From CAZQGE01 sp964592815 (lineage in GTDB: Bacteria > Bacillota > Clostridia > Christensenellales > CAG-917), in assembly GCA_964592815.1 (NCBI GenBank), contig CAZQGE010000015.1:1-29462 (forward strand): a stretch of DNA of 29,462 nt, in the 5' to 3' direction. Positions 1 to 7,828 of this stretch are shown here, in pieces (position 1 is the stretch's first letter; each line of letters starts with the position of its first letter). Under the pieces are notes generated by a model. That model searched no databases. It was not told the origin of the DNA and saw only the letters and a list, made by a program, of their open reading frames with translations. Both the position numbers and the translations under genes were made by a program.

Positions 1-93
1 TAGTTTATAACATAGTATTTTCATTGTCTTGTTGTATTATAATTTACTTTTTTATTCATTAGGACTTATTATGTGCATTATATGTTTTTGCAA

Positions 94-939
94 TCAATTT
101 TTTGCAATTACATAGTTGCCTGAGATAGTTATATTATCCTTTTCAGAAAGTGGAATGTGAAGTTTAATTTGTTTTTCTAAAACGTTTTCTTCAAACATAA
201 AGAATAACATTTTTTCTTTTGCACGGTTCAAGAGAGGCGACGGGTTTTCAATCAGCGATAACGTGTTTGATTGTTTTGTCGCTCCAATTTGTTGTTCATA
301 AGAAAAATATCCAGAAACAGTTATTTTATTGTCCGCTTCATTTGCAGGTGTAAAATAAATTACAACGGCATTTTTTGTATTCAAATTTATATTTATTTTG
401 TCAAATTCGTAAGCAGAAAGTGTAGGTTGGTATTCAAGATTAAAATATTGCGGGTTTTGGTAGTAACCGTTTTCTGCCATATAAGCTCTTTTTTCCACGT
501 TCCAGTTAAGAGATTTTGTTGAACCTAACGACACCGAAACAACAGCAAAAATCGCGCCTAGAACTATGATGAGCAAATACGCATTTGAAATGGTAATATA
601 TTTTTTTACTGCTTCAAATTTATTTATAATATTGTTTGATTTCTTTTCTTTTACGGTTATTTTGGGTTCTGACTTTTCAGAGCGAACAAATCGGTTTTTA
701 TATTTTTTTATAAGTGTATTTGTTGCGTCAGAGCAAGCAAGCCCAATACCAAACAAAATAAACGATGATGCAAACAGCGTAAAAAATATCATAGGAGAGT
801 GCATCGCCGAAACTGTTACGTAGGAATAAACGTTCATCAAAACAGCTCCGCCAAACATTATGATTGCTATAAAAATTAACAAAGATGCTGGCAAAAGATA
901 TTTTGTTTTTTGCAAATTGGTTTTAGTTTTCAAGTCCAT
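94..939 (-). CDS. Hypothetical three-helix membrane protein with an extracytoplasmic C-terminal domain
   Basis: The family is not recognised with certainty. The 281-residue product has three hydrophobic segments, at about residues 15-38, 49-69 and 119-139. A Lys/Glu-rich linker (about 78-115) separates the second from the third. The last ~140 residues are soluble and rich in short alternating hydrophobic strands (such as KITVSGYF and NITISGNYV), loosely like the beta-rich DUF4097-type domains; that resemblance is an impression only. With three helices, the N-terminus and linker are expected inside and the C-terminal domain outside. The gene stands alone on the minus strand, divergent from the deacetylase gene. 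The ATG at 939 has no Shine-Dalgarno sequence, but a promoter-like sequence lies directly in front of it. The coding call rests on length, a coherent membrane topology and that promoter. Confidence 0.75.
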   Translation of the reverse strand: MDLKTKTNLQKTKYLLPASLLIFIAIIMFGGAVLMNVYSYVTVSAMHSPMIFFTLFASSFILFGIGLACSDATNTLIKKYKNRFVRSEKSEPKITVKEKKSNNIINKFEAVKKYITISNAYLLIIVLGAIFAVVSVSLGSTKSLNWNVEKRAYMAENGYYQNPQYFNLEYQPTLSAYEFDKININLNTKNAVVIYFTPANEADNKITVSGYFSYEQQIGATKQSNTLSLIENPSPLLNRAKEKMLFFMFEENVLEKQIKLHIPLSEKDNITISGNYVIAKN

Positions 940-945
940 ACAAAA

Positions 946-974
946 ATTTTACTATCTGAATATTCAAAAGTCAA
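946..974 (-). promoter_or_regulatory. Sigma-A-like promoter directly at the start codon (leaderless candidate)
   Basis: On the minus strand, TTGACT (974-969) is followed by a 17-nt spacer and TAAAAT (951-946). Six nucleotides later comes the ATG at 939. The expected transcription start therefore falls on, or within a base or two of, the A of the start codon, and there is no room for a ribosome binding site. Confidence 0.55.
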
Positions 975-1144
975 ATTTATGACAGCAAAGATAAATTTTA
1001 AGCATTTATTAAATTAGTTCTATCTAACAAAAACTGAAAATAAAATGATATAGGCAGTTTTGACTGAATTCGACCATTATTAACAATTTCTTTCAATTTA
1101 CTGCTGTAAAACATTTGATATTATCGAGGTGGAATTTGTTCTTT

Positions 1145-1906
1145 GTGTTGAAAAAAGACGGAATTATCCGTTTTATAGCATTAACAATCTTATTTGCCCT
1201 TGGGGTAACGTCATTGGCAGTTACCGATACGGCAACCGTATATTTTGGTGGTAGCACTCGAAAAATACCTGTGTATGCTGTTGATAGAGAACAAAATGAA
1301 GAAAAACTTATAGCATTAACATTTGACGCAGCTTGGGGAGCGGATAAGACGCAAGGTATCCTTGATATTATGAACGAATATGGTTTCAAGGGTACGTTTT
1401 TTTTGGTCGGTTTTTGGTTGGATAAATATCCTGAAATGGTGAAAAAAATTCACAAAGCAGGCTTTGACATTGGAAACCACTCAAAAAATCACTTGAATAT
1501 GCCTAAACTGCACGAGGACGAAATTAAAAAGGAAATTGAAAGCGTAAACGAACAAATTGTCAAACTTACAGGGCAAAGACCTAGGTTTTTTAGAGCGCCT
1601 TTTGGAGATTACAGCAACAGACTTATGACTGTTTTGGAAGAAGAAAAAATGCAAGGAATTCAATGGTCGATTGATTCGCTTGATTGGAAAGGATTGTCCG
1701 CCAAAGAAATAACGCAAAGGGTGCTACCAAAAGCAAAAAATGGAGATATTGTTTTGTTTCACAACAATTCCGACCATATTTTGGACGCTTTGCCATTTGT
1801 TTTGCAGGGGTTGAAAGCTAACAATTTCAAAGTTGTTCCTTTAAGCAAATTGGTGTTAAGTGAGAATTGCTACACGGACGCAAATGGAATTCAACGAAAA
1901 AAATAA
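1145..1906 (+). CDS. Polysaccharide deacetylase, NodB domain, PdaB-like
   Basis: This is a carbohydrate esterase family 4 enzyme that probably removes acetyl groups from a cell wall polysaccharide outside the membrane. Counting from the GTG, residues 1-25 form a signal peptide or anchor (KK followed by a hydrophobic run). The NodB domain follows with TFDAAWG (D61), the metal-binding H112-SKN-H116, RAPFGDYS (R150), D180-WKG and LFHNNS (H206). The replacement of the second Asp of the usual TFDDG motif resembles PdaB, a sporulation-linked deacetylase, as I recall it. The start is ambiguous. GAGGTGG at 1126-1132 lies 3 nt before an in-frame TTG (1136) and 12 nt before the GTG (1145); GTG gives the cleaner signal peptide. 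The frame stays open upstream to a TTG at 1115. The SSB-like gene follows after 57 nt, probably in one operon. Confidence 0.85.
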   Translation: MLKKDGIIRFIALTILFALGVTSLAVTDTATVYFGGSTRKIPVYAVDREQNEEKLIALTFDAAWGADKTQGILDIMNEYGFKGTFFLVGFWLDKYPEMVKKIHKAGFDIGNHSKNHLNMPKLHEDEIKKEIESVNEQIVKLTGQRPRFFRAPFGDYSNRLMTVLEEEKMQGIQWSIDSLDWKGLSAKEITQRVLPKAKNGDIVLFHNNSDHILDALPFVLQGLKANNFKVVPLSKLVLSENCYTDANGIQRKK

Positions 1907-1963
1907 GGGTGTGCGCTAGGCAAAGCCTAAAATCAAACGCAACTTTTATGAGGGATAATATAT

Positions 1964-2674
1964 ATGAGTTATGAACAAATGCAGAACAACAAAGCGTACA
2001 TATCGGGCGAGATTTACGCAGAACCGATATTTTCACACGAGGTTTTGGGCGAGGGCTTTTACGACGTTGTTATTTCCGTAAAACGACTTTCGGGACAAGA
2101 TGACTTGATACCCGTAACTATGTCTGAAAGGATTATGGAGGGCAGAAGTTTTGAGATTGGAGAGAAAATTGGAGCAAGTGGGCAAATTAGAAGTTATAAC
2201 AAAATTATTAACGGCAAAAGCAAACTTGTTTTGCGTATATTTGCAAGAGAAATTGATGATGGAGATGAAGAAAACCCAAATATAATCGAACTTGAAGGAT
2301 ATGTATGCAAACCGCCAATTTACCGAACGACGCCTTTCAAAAGGGAAATTACGGATATGCTTGTTGCTGTCAACAGAGCATACAATAAATCAGATTATAT
2401 TCCAGTTATTGCTTGGGGACGTAATGCAAGATACGCAGGCAATTTTCAGGTTGGCGACAGAATTGTAATCAATGGTAGAATTCAATCAAGAATTTATCAA
2501 AAGCAACTTGACGACGGAACTGTGGAAGAAAGGACGGCTTATGAAGTTTCTGTTTCAAGATTGACCGCCGTTGAAAGTTCAAAACGCACCGAGCAAGACC
2601 AACAAAAAAAGGCAGATTTTGCGTTTGAACTTAAAATTGATAGTTCAGCTTATGCAAGTGATATAACAGACTGA
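1964..2674 (+). CDS. Single-stranded DNA-binding-like protein with two OB-fold segments
   Basis: The 236-residue product reads as two successive OB-fold-like units. Unit one (about 8-100) contains YISGEIYAEPIF and GEKIGASGQIRSY. Unit two (about 104-205) contains ELEGYVCKPPIYRTTP, DYIPVIAWGRNARYAG and GDRIVINGRIQSR. The second unit matches the SSB/PriB pattern, in which a strand, a central W-G-R-x-A and a GxRIxxxGRIQSR segment recur. A charged tail follows. The usual SSB has one OB fold and an acidic DDDIPF-type C-terminal tip; this protein ends in ASDITD, which is not that tip, so it is probably an accessory ssDNA-binding protein rather than the main SSB. GAGGG lies upstream of the ATG, and a strong terminator follows the stop. 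Confidence 0.75.
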   Translation: MSYEQMQNNKAYISGEIYAEPIFSHEVLGEGFYDVVISVKRLSGQDDLIPVTMSERIMEGRSFEIGEKIGASGQIRSYNKIINGKSKLVLRIFAREIDDGDEENPNIIELEGYVCKPPIYRTTPFKREITDMLVAVNRAYNKSDYIPVIAWGRNARYAGNFQVGDRIVINGRIQSRIYQKQLDDGTVEERTAYEVSVSRLTAVESSKRTEQDQQKKADFAFELKIDSSAYASDITD

Positions 2675-2682
2675 AAAAGTAA

Positions 2683-2719
2683 AGAAAGCCACTAAAAGTG
2701 GCTTTCTATTTCGTTTGTT
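2683..2719 (+). terminator. Rho-independent terminator
   Basis: A perfect 11-bp stem (AGAAAGCCACT at 2683-2693 and its complement at 2697-2707, loop AAA) is followed by a T-rich stretch. It begins 9 nt after the SSB-like stop codon and ends the deacetylase/SSB unit. Confidence 0.9.
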
Positions 2720-2783
2720 TTGTTTTAGATTGCAGTTAGTTCTTGTCTGTTGATAGAATTGCTAATTGCAATCTTTCCATTTT

Positions 2784-2812
2784 TTAGAAAATTGGCTATC
2801 TACAAATATAAT
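2784..2812 (+). promoter_or_regulatory. Possible sigma-A promoter for the alpha-galactosidase gene
   Basis: A perfect TATAAT (2807-2812) sits 17 nt downstream of a weak TTAGAA (2784-2789). The predicted leader would be about 45 nt. No catabolite-repression (cre) site was recognised nearby. The call rests mainly on the -10 box and on the terminator just upstream, which implies a new transcript. Confidence 0.4.
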
Positions 2813-2864
2813 ACTGTATAGTACAATCTTTTAATAAAGCTAACAGCTAAAAATGGTGTTAATT

Positions 2865-4529
2865 ATGAATATTAAAGATTTTACATTAAAAGTTCAATAT
2901 TCGCTTAACGGCAAAGATTTTGTTACGTCTTCAAATGACGACAATTTGTCGTTTGACTATCAAATAACGGATAACTCTTTGAAAGTTATTTTGAATGCTA
3001 AAAGCCATGTGAAAATTTCACTTGCTGAAATATTTTATGACCATTACTTTGAAAGTAGCGAGAGATTTTTTGCAAATGGTTACCAATCCTGGACAACGTC
3101 AAAGGAATATAAAAAAGGCGACAGACAAATAGGTTTGCACAATTTTTCAAAGTTGCCTTTTATTAGAGATATATCGGGGGCTACTGGCGATTATTCATTT
3201 ACTGAATATGGTCGTGATTTGTTCCACTCGTTCAGTTATACATATATGCGTAAGGGCGAAAAAGTTCAGTTTGTCGGCAGTTTGAATGAAAGAACTGGCT
3301 ACACAATTTTTTACGCTGACGTACGTGAAAATGTACTTGCCATTGTAAAAGATGTTGACGGTGTTGAAATTTCAGGTGAATATGAACTGCTTAACGTCTG
3401 TTTCTTTGACGGCACTTATGATAGCGTTTTTGACAAATATTTCAAGTTATATCCAGACAAAAAGACAGACAGAGTTAAGCACTTGGCTGGCTATACGTCT
3501 TGGTATAATTACTATCAAAACATAAACGAAAAAAGCATATTAAGAGACCTTGAAGGGCTTAAAAAAGTTGGTGAATTGGCAAATATTTTTCAGATTGACG
3601 ACGGCTATGAAGAAATGGTTGGAGATTGGAATTACGACGTTGAAAAATTCCCAAACGGTATGCGTCCTATTGTTGACAAAATACACAGCCAAGGGCTTTT
3701 AGCGGGAGTTTGGCTTGCTCCATTCTCAGCGCAATTTGGTTCTAAGTTGGTTGAAGAACACCCAGATTGGTTGATAAGAAAACCCAACGGCGCAAAACTT
3801 GTTGGTGGTGTTGCTTGGAATGGTTTTTACGTTTTGGATATTGAAATTCCAGAAGTAAGAAAATATATCAAAGACTGCTTTGACAGAGTTTTTGCAGATT
3901 GGGGCTTTGATATGGTAAAACTTGATTTCTTATATTCTGTGTGTATTTTGCCAAGAAATAACAAATCAAGAGGACAGTTGATGTGCGAAGCTATGGACTT
4001 TTTAAGGGAATGCGTCGGTGACAAGATTATGCTTGGTTGTGGCGTTCCGTTGGCTCCTGCATTTGGAAAAGTTGACGCTTGCAGAATTAGTTGCGACGTT
4101 GAGTTTGATTTCAAGGAGCGATTTTACACAAAAGTTACCAATGCCGAAATTATTTCAACAAAATCTGCAATCAACAATAGTGTTTTTAGACGTCATCTTG
4201 ATGGACGTATATTCTGCAATGACCCTGACGTGTTTTTCCTTAGGGAAGATGGTTTGCATAAACCAAAATATACGTGGGAACAAAAACTTTTGCTTGCAAA
4301 AGTAAACAATATGTTCGGCAACGTGCTTTTTGTTTCGGACAACGTTGGAAGTTACGACCAAAAGCAACTTGATGTTTTGAAAGCTACGTTTACACCATTC
4401 AACTGCAAAGTTATATCCGCCGAATATTTGGACAATGATATAATTCGAGTGGTATATAAGAATGACGGAAAGAAGTATCTTTTTGAATTTAATTTGTTGA
4501 CTGGCTCAAACAGCGAAATTCAAATTTGA
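2865..4529 (+). CDS. Alpha-galactosidase (melibiase, GH36-type / clan GH-D)
   Basis: This enzyme hydrolyses terminal alpha-galactosides such as melibiose and the raffinose family. There is no signal peptide, so it acts in the cytoplasm on imported sugars. With the start used here it has 554 residues: an N-terminal beta-rich region (about 1-205), then a (beta/alpha)8 barrel with FQIDDGYEE (about 242-250), GVWLAPFSAQFGS, MVKLDFLYS with the likely nucleophile D354, the GCGVPLAPAFGKVDACRIS segment leading to the likely acid/base D411, and RRHLDGRIFCNDPD. A C-terminal beta domain follows. The start is uncertain: ATG at 2853 has no ribosome binding site, while ATG at 2865 has a weak GGTG 5 nt upstream. 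No transporter or sugar regulator is adjacent, so it appears to be a stand-alone catabolic gene. Assignment to GH36 rather than a sister family rests on motif memory. Confidence 0.88.
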   Translation: MNIKDFTLKVQYSLNGKDFVTSSNDDNLSFDYQITDNSLKVILNAKSHVKISLAEIFYDHYFESSERFFANGYQSWTTSKEYKKGDRQIGLHNFSKLPFIRDISGATGDYSFTEYGRDLFHSFSYTYMRKGEKVQFVGSLNERTGYTIFYADVRENVLAIVKDVDGVEISGEYELLNVCFFDGTYDSVFDKYFKLYPDKKTDRVKHLAGYTSWYNYYQNINEKSILRDLEGLKKVGELANIFQIDDGYEEMVGDWNYDVEKFPNGMRPIVDKIHSQGLLAGVWLAPFSAQFGSKLVEEHPDWLIRKPNGAKLVGGVAWNGFYVLDIEIPEVRKYIKDCFDRVFADWGFDMVKLDFLYSVCILPRNNKSRGQLMCEAMDFLRECVGDKIMLGCGVPLAPAFGKVDACRISCDVEFDFKERFYTKVTNAEIISTKSAINNSVFRRHLDGRIFCNDPDVFFLREDGLHKPKYTWEQKLLLAKVNNMFGNVLFVSDNVGSYDQKQLDVLKATFTPFNCKVISAEYLDNDIIRVVYKNDGKKYLFEFNLLTGSNSEIQI

Positions 4530-4554
4530 CGGCTATCCGTATTGGCGGTATAAT
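4526..4554 (+). promoter_or_regulatory. Sigma-A promoter of the yggS-sepF-lspA-rluD operon
   Basis: TTGACG (4526-4531), a 17-nt spacer and TATAAT (4549-4554) lie 30 nt before the yggS start. The -35 box overlaps the stop codon of the galactosidase gene. A second TATAAT follows at 4557-4562. Confidence 0.75.
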
Positions 4555-4584
4555 GATATAATCATCTAAGGTTAAGGCAAAAAA

Positions 4585-5262
4585 ATGATACTTGTTGAAA
4601 ATTTGAAAAAAATTTATAAGGCAGTTGAAAATTGCAACAATAAAGTCTTTTTGATTGCTGCAAGCAAAACTCAGACTTCTGATACTATTGACGAATTTAT
4701 GAGGCTTGCGCCAAACTTTATTTTGGGAGAAAATAGAGTTCAGGAACTTCTTCAAAAATATAATCCTAATTACAAGTGGCATTTGATTGGTCAACTTCAA
4801 ACGAATAAGGTGAAATATATTATTGATAAAGTTGAACTTATACATTCTCTTGACAGAGATGAGCTTGCAAAAGAAATTGAAAAACAAGCTACAAAACACG
4901 GAAAAATTCAGAATTGCCTTGTAGAAATCAATATGGGTGCGGAAATATCCAAAGGCGGTTTATATCCTGACGAAACCCTTGCTTTTATTGAAAGAATGAA
5001 AGCGTATCCACACATAAAAATTGAGGGTATAATGGCTGTTATGCCTAATTTGGACGACAGGGATAAACTTGAATGTTTATATGACAAACTTTACCAAATA
5101 TACGAGCAGGCTAAGGCAATAAAACAGGAAAATGTGGAAATAAAATATATGTCGGCAGGTATGAGCAACGACTATGAAATTGCGCTTGAACACGGCGCAA
5201 ATATGATAAGACTTGGGCGTTTTATATTTGGTGAAAGAGTTTACCCGACAAAACAGGAATAA
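4585..5262 (+). CDS. yggS: YggS/YlmE/PLPBP family pyridoxal phosphate-binding protein
   Basis: This is a single-domain, alanine-racemase-fold protein that carries PLP and helps keep B6 vitamer and amino/keto-acid pools balanced; no catalytic activity is established for the family. The 225 residues match the usual length. Visible hallmarks are AASK with the PLP lysine K28, GENRVQE, WHLIGQLQTNKVK, HSLDR, NMGAEISKGG, GIMAVMP and SAGMSNDYEIALEHGANMIRLGRFIFG (phosphate-binding end). AAGG precedes the ATG. It is the first gene of an operon with sepF, and the yggS-sepF pairing is the classical ylmE-ylmF arrangement of Firmicutes. Confidence 0.95.
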   Translation: MILVENLKKIYKAVENCNNKVFLIAASKTQTSDTIDEFMRLAPNFILGENRVQELLQKYNPNYKWHLIGQLQTNKVKYIIDKVELIHSLDRDELAKEIEKQATKHGKIQNCLVEINMGAEISKGGLYPDETLAFIERMKAYPHIKIEGIMAVMPNLDDRDKLECLYDKLYQIYEQAKAIKQENVEIKYMSAGMSNDYEIALEHGANMIRLGRFIFGERVYPTKQE

Positions 5263-5271
5263 TTGAGAAAA

Positions 5272-5712
5272 ATGGAAAAATATTACGATACATTTGATAA
5301 TACACGAGAAACGCGCCGAGATAACGATTTTGACTCGTCAAAGCGTTTTCGTTCAGAAGCTCCCCAAAGACAGGGGAGATTAAGTCGATTTTTTGGTTTG
5401 GAAAATGAAGCAAACGAAAAACGTACAGCTTTTGAAAGCCTTGAAAATAACACAGCTACTGGCGGTACTGTTATTTATTCACCAACAAACTATGAAGACG
5501 TGGAATTGCTTATTGACCACTTAAAACAAAGAGAACAGGTTATTGTAGATTTTACAAATCTTAATCAAACGTCTGTCTATCGTACGTTAGACTTTATGAG
5601 TGGAGCAATTTATGCATTAGGTGGCAGCGTTCAACAGATAACGAAAAACATATTTTTATTTGCGCCAAGCGGTGTAACAATTTCAATACCCAGTCAAAAA
5701 AATGGTAGGTAG
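5272..5712 (+). CDS. sepF: Cell division protein SepF with an N-terminal extension
   Basis: SepF binds the FtsZ C-terminal peptide, assembles into rings and tethers FtsZ to the membrane. The conserved core occupies the C-terminal ~80 residues (GGTVIYSPTNYEDVELL, VIVDFTNL, RTLDFMSGAIYALGGSVQQI, NIFLFAPSGVTIS). Family members normally begin directly with an amphipathic membrane helix of the type KLKxFFGxxDE. Here the matching segment, GRLSRFFGLENE, begins about 36 residues in, behind a charged extension (YYDTFDNTRETRRDND), and there is no in-frame start codon just before it. The start is a choice between ATG 5272, used here, and TTG 5263, which begins right after the yggS stop and has AGGA 4 nt upstream. 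lspA follows after 2 nt. Confidence 0.9.
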   Translation: MEKYYDTFDNTRETRRDNDFDSSKRFRSEAPQRQGRLSRFFGLENEANEKRTAFESLENNTATGGTVIYSPTNYEDVELLIDHLKQREQVIVDFTNLNQTSVYRTLDFMSGAIYALGGSVQQITKNIFLFAPSGVTISIPSQKNGR

Positions 5713-5714
5713 AT

Positions 5715-6635
5715 ATGCAATTTCCAAAATTTGAAAAAGATAAATTTTTGACCGCATTTAAGAAGTTCTTACCCTTTCTTTTTTTAGAAATGGCAATTTT
5801 TGCTGGCATTCTTGCGCTCGACCTTTGCTTAAAAGATTATTTGTTTGATGCATTTATCAAGAATGGCGGACAAGACATAACCGTTATTGAAAAGTTTTTT
5901 TCAATTACCTTTGTTAAAAATACGGCAAGCGGTTTAGGCTTGTTTAAGTCATTAGGCACGATAGGGTTAAGCGTCATAATGTGCATAGCTGCGTCTGCGA
6001 TAATCATTTATCTTAACGTATCGCATAAGCAAAGTGAATGGTTACGCATTCCGCTTATATTTATGGCGGCTGGCGGAATTGGAAACGTAGTTGATAGAAT
6101 TGGTCTTGGCTATGTGCGCGACTTTTTTAGGTTTGAATTCAGCTTCTTCCCGTATGTTTTCAACGTAGCGGATATTTTTGTAACAGTCGGTGCATTTTGG
6201 CTTGTTATTGTCTTAATTGTTGAGTTGTTTAAGGAAGGCAAAAAGAATAAGCAAGCCTTTGAACAACGACAAGCTACAAATGAAGACAAACCTGTTTCTG
6301 ACAATAAAGAAATCATTGATATAACAACGTTTGGTGTTGGAGATGAATTTTTAGATAAAAATTTTCAGCAATACAATGACATCTCTAATGACCTAAGCGC
6401 AGTTAACGGTAAAAAAAATGGCTCACTCTTTGGTGAAGAAAAATTTTCAAATGTAACAGAAAAATCAAATACAGATAATTTGAAAGAAACTGACAATGAA
6501 GTTGCATCTATAAGTTCAAAAAATGAACAACTTCAAGAAGATTTGGCAAAGAAAGACAGTTTGCAAAACCAAAACTTTGATAAAGAAAAGACAAATAAAA
6601 AAAATAAAAGTAGTTCAAACTTGGGTGATAAATAA
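5715..6635 (+). CDS. lspA: Lipoprotein signal peptidase (signal peptidase II) with a long hydrophilic C-terminal tail
   Basis: LspA is a membrane aspartyl protease that removes signal peptides from prolipoproteins after diacylglyceryl transfer. Four membrane segments are visible (about 19-40, 82-101, 110-128 and 150-171). The family motifs are present: D36 in LALDLCLKD, VKNTASGLG, GGIGNVVDR (D127), YVRDFF with likely catalytic D136, and FNVADIF with likely catalytic D153. The catalytic core ends near residue 173. A further ~133 residues, rich in Asn, Lys, Glu, Asp and Ser, have no resemblance to any domain I know; the family is usually 150-170 residues long. AGGTAG precedes the ATG, sepF ends 2 nt upstream, and the stop codon overlaps the rluD start by 1 nt. 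Confidence 0.93.
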   Translation: MQFPKFEKDKFLTAFKKFLPFLFLEMAIFAGILALDLCLKDYLFDAFIKNGGQDITVIEKFFSITFVKNTASGLGLFKSLGTIGLSVIMCIAASAIIIYLNVSHKQSEWLRIPLIFMAAGGIGNVVDRIGLGYVRDFFRFEFSFFPYVFNVADIFVTVGAFWLVIVLIVELFKEGKKNKQAFEQRQATNEDKPVSDNKEIIDITTFGVGDEFLDKNFQQYNDISNDLSAVNGKKNGSLFGEEKFSNVTEKSNTDNLKETDNEVASISSKNEQLQEDLAKKDSLQNQNFDKEKTNKKNKSSSNLGDK

Positions 6636-7537
6636 TGGAATATTCCGTTGATACGCCACAAAGACTTGATGTATTTATGTCCGCAGTTGCGGACATTTCT
6701 CGTAGTAATGCAAAAAATTTGATTGAAAGCGGAATTGTTTTTGTCAACGGCAAATGTAAAACAAAAAGCGGTTTTGATTTGAAAAATGGCGACATTGTCA
6801 ATTTTGAAGTTCCAATGCCTAGACCGCTTGAAAACATTACGGCTGAAAATATCCCGCTTGATATTGTTTATGAAGACATCGATTTTGCGGTTATAAACAA
6901 GCCCAAAGGTATGGTTGTTCACCCAGCTAGTTCGTATAGAAAATCTGACACGCTTGTTAACGCTCTTTTATATAATCTTGACAATTTAAGCGGCATAAAT
7001 GGGGTAATTCGCCCAGGTATTGTGCATAGACTTGACAAAGATACGTCTGGCTTGCTTGTCGTTGCAAAAAACGACGAGGCGCATAAATCTTTGGCTTCTC
7101 AAATAGAAAAAAAGACTGCCGTAAGAATATATTATGGACTTTGCGATGGCAATTTTAAGCAAGACAGCGGCATTATTAACGCGCCAATAGGCAGAAATAA
7201 AAAAGATAGAAAAAAAATGGGCGTTGTTGATGACGGAAGAAAAGCTGTAACACACTATACCGTTTTGGAAAGATTTTCAAAGTTTACGCTGGTAAAATTT
7301 CAGTTGGAAACGGGCAGAACACATCAAATTAGGGTGCATAGCGCATACATACATCATCCGATTGTAGGTGATGACGTATATGGTGGCTCAACAGCATTGT
7401 ATAAGGGTGGACAACTTTTGCACGCAAAAGTGTTGATTTTGAAGCACCCAAAAACAGGTGAAGAAATGCGCTTTGAAAGTGATTTACCTACATTTTTTGA
7501 AGAAATTTTGGAAAAATTACGCAAGCAAAATCATTGA
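6635..7537 (+). CDS. rluD: RluA-family pseudouridine synthase (RluD/YlyB type)
   Basis: The enzyme isomerises uridine to pseudouridine, most likely in 23S rRNA. The 300-residue product has an N-terminal S4 RNA-binding domain (QRLDVFMSAV through ESGIVFVNG and GDIVNFEV, about 8-62) and the catalytic domain with GIVHRLDKDTSGLLVVAKN, whose D134 is the expected nucleophile. VINKPKGMVVHP and the C-terminal GRTHQIRVH complete the family pattern. S4 plus catalytic domain is the RluD arrangement. The ATG overlaps the lspA stop (TAATG), which suggests coupling; an lspA-rluD pair is common in Firmicutes. The exact target uridine cannot be read from sequence. It is the last gene of the operon and is convergent with rqcH. 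Confidence 0.95.
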   Translation: MEYSVDTPQRLDVFMSAVADISRSNAKNLIESGIVFVNGKCKTKSGFDLKNGDIVNFEVPMPRPLENITAENIPLDIVYEDIDFAVINKPKGMVVHPASSYRKSDTLVNALLYNLDNLSGINGVIRPGIVHRLDKDTSGLLVVAKNDEAHKSLASQIEKKTAVRIYYGLCDGNFKQDSGIINAPIGRNKKDRKKMGVVDDGRKAVTHYTVLERFSKFTLVKFQLETGRTHQIRVHSAYIHHPIVGDDVYGGSTALYKGGQLLHAKVLILKHPKTGEEMRFESDLPTFFEEILEKLRKQNH

Positions 7538-7630
7538 AATTAAAAATTCTGTGTTGTTGAATAACTTAAATTTTATGCCGTTGAAGCATTCTTTGTATAT
7601 TTAAGCAGTTTATTATTTAATTTTATAAAA

Positions 7631-7653
7631 TTTGTCTTAATCTATAAGACAAA
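7631..7653. repeat. Inverted repeat in the rluD-rqcH convergent gap
   Basis: A perfect 9-bp stem (TTTGTCTTA and its complement, 5-nt loop) lies in the 291-bp gap between the convergent genes. Read on the minus strand it is followed by TTTT, so it could be a weak terminator there; on the plus strand it is followed by A residues. The rest of the gap is A/T-rich with no ORF or RNA gene that I recognise. Confidence 0.35.
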
Positions 7654-7791
7654 AAAACTTTTTCGCAATAAAACTTTACTATTATTTTTTTGAAAACTAT
7701 GCTGTAAAAGCTACATTGCGCAAGTAATACTACAAAACGATTAAAAAGAGTTGCACAAATTGTGCTGTCAAATTCCTCTCAAAATTCTTAG

Positions 7792-7818
7792 CAAAAAGTT
7801 TACAAAGCATTTTGTAAA
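7792..7818 (-). terminator. Probable rho-independent terminator of rqcH
   Basis: Ten bases past the rqcH stop, on the minus strand, a perfect 8-bp stem (TTTACAAA at 7818-7811 and its complement at 7806-7799, 4-nt loop) is followed by CTTTTTG. The stem is A/T-rich, hence only moderate confidence. Confidence 0.5.
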
Positions 7819-7828
7819 AATATAAAAA

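Noticed and set aside
1..93. Possible end of another gene or RNA at the left edge
   Set aside because: No open frame, tRNA-like fold or hairpin that I could support; simple A/T-rich sequence.
1060..1083. TTGACT and TATTAA before the deacetylase gene as a promoter
   Set aside because: The spacer is only 12 nt, too short for sigma-A.
4489..4899. 136-residue minus-strand ORF opposite the start of yggS
   Set aside because: It lies antisense to a well-identified gene, is rich in Phe/Asn/Ile as expected from the reverse of this A/T-rich coding sequence, and has no domain.
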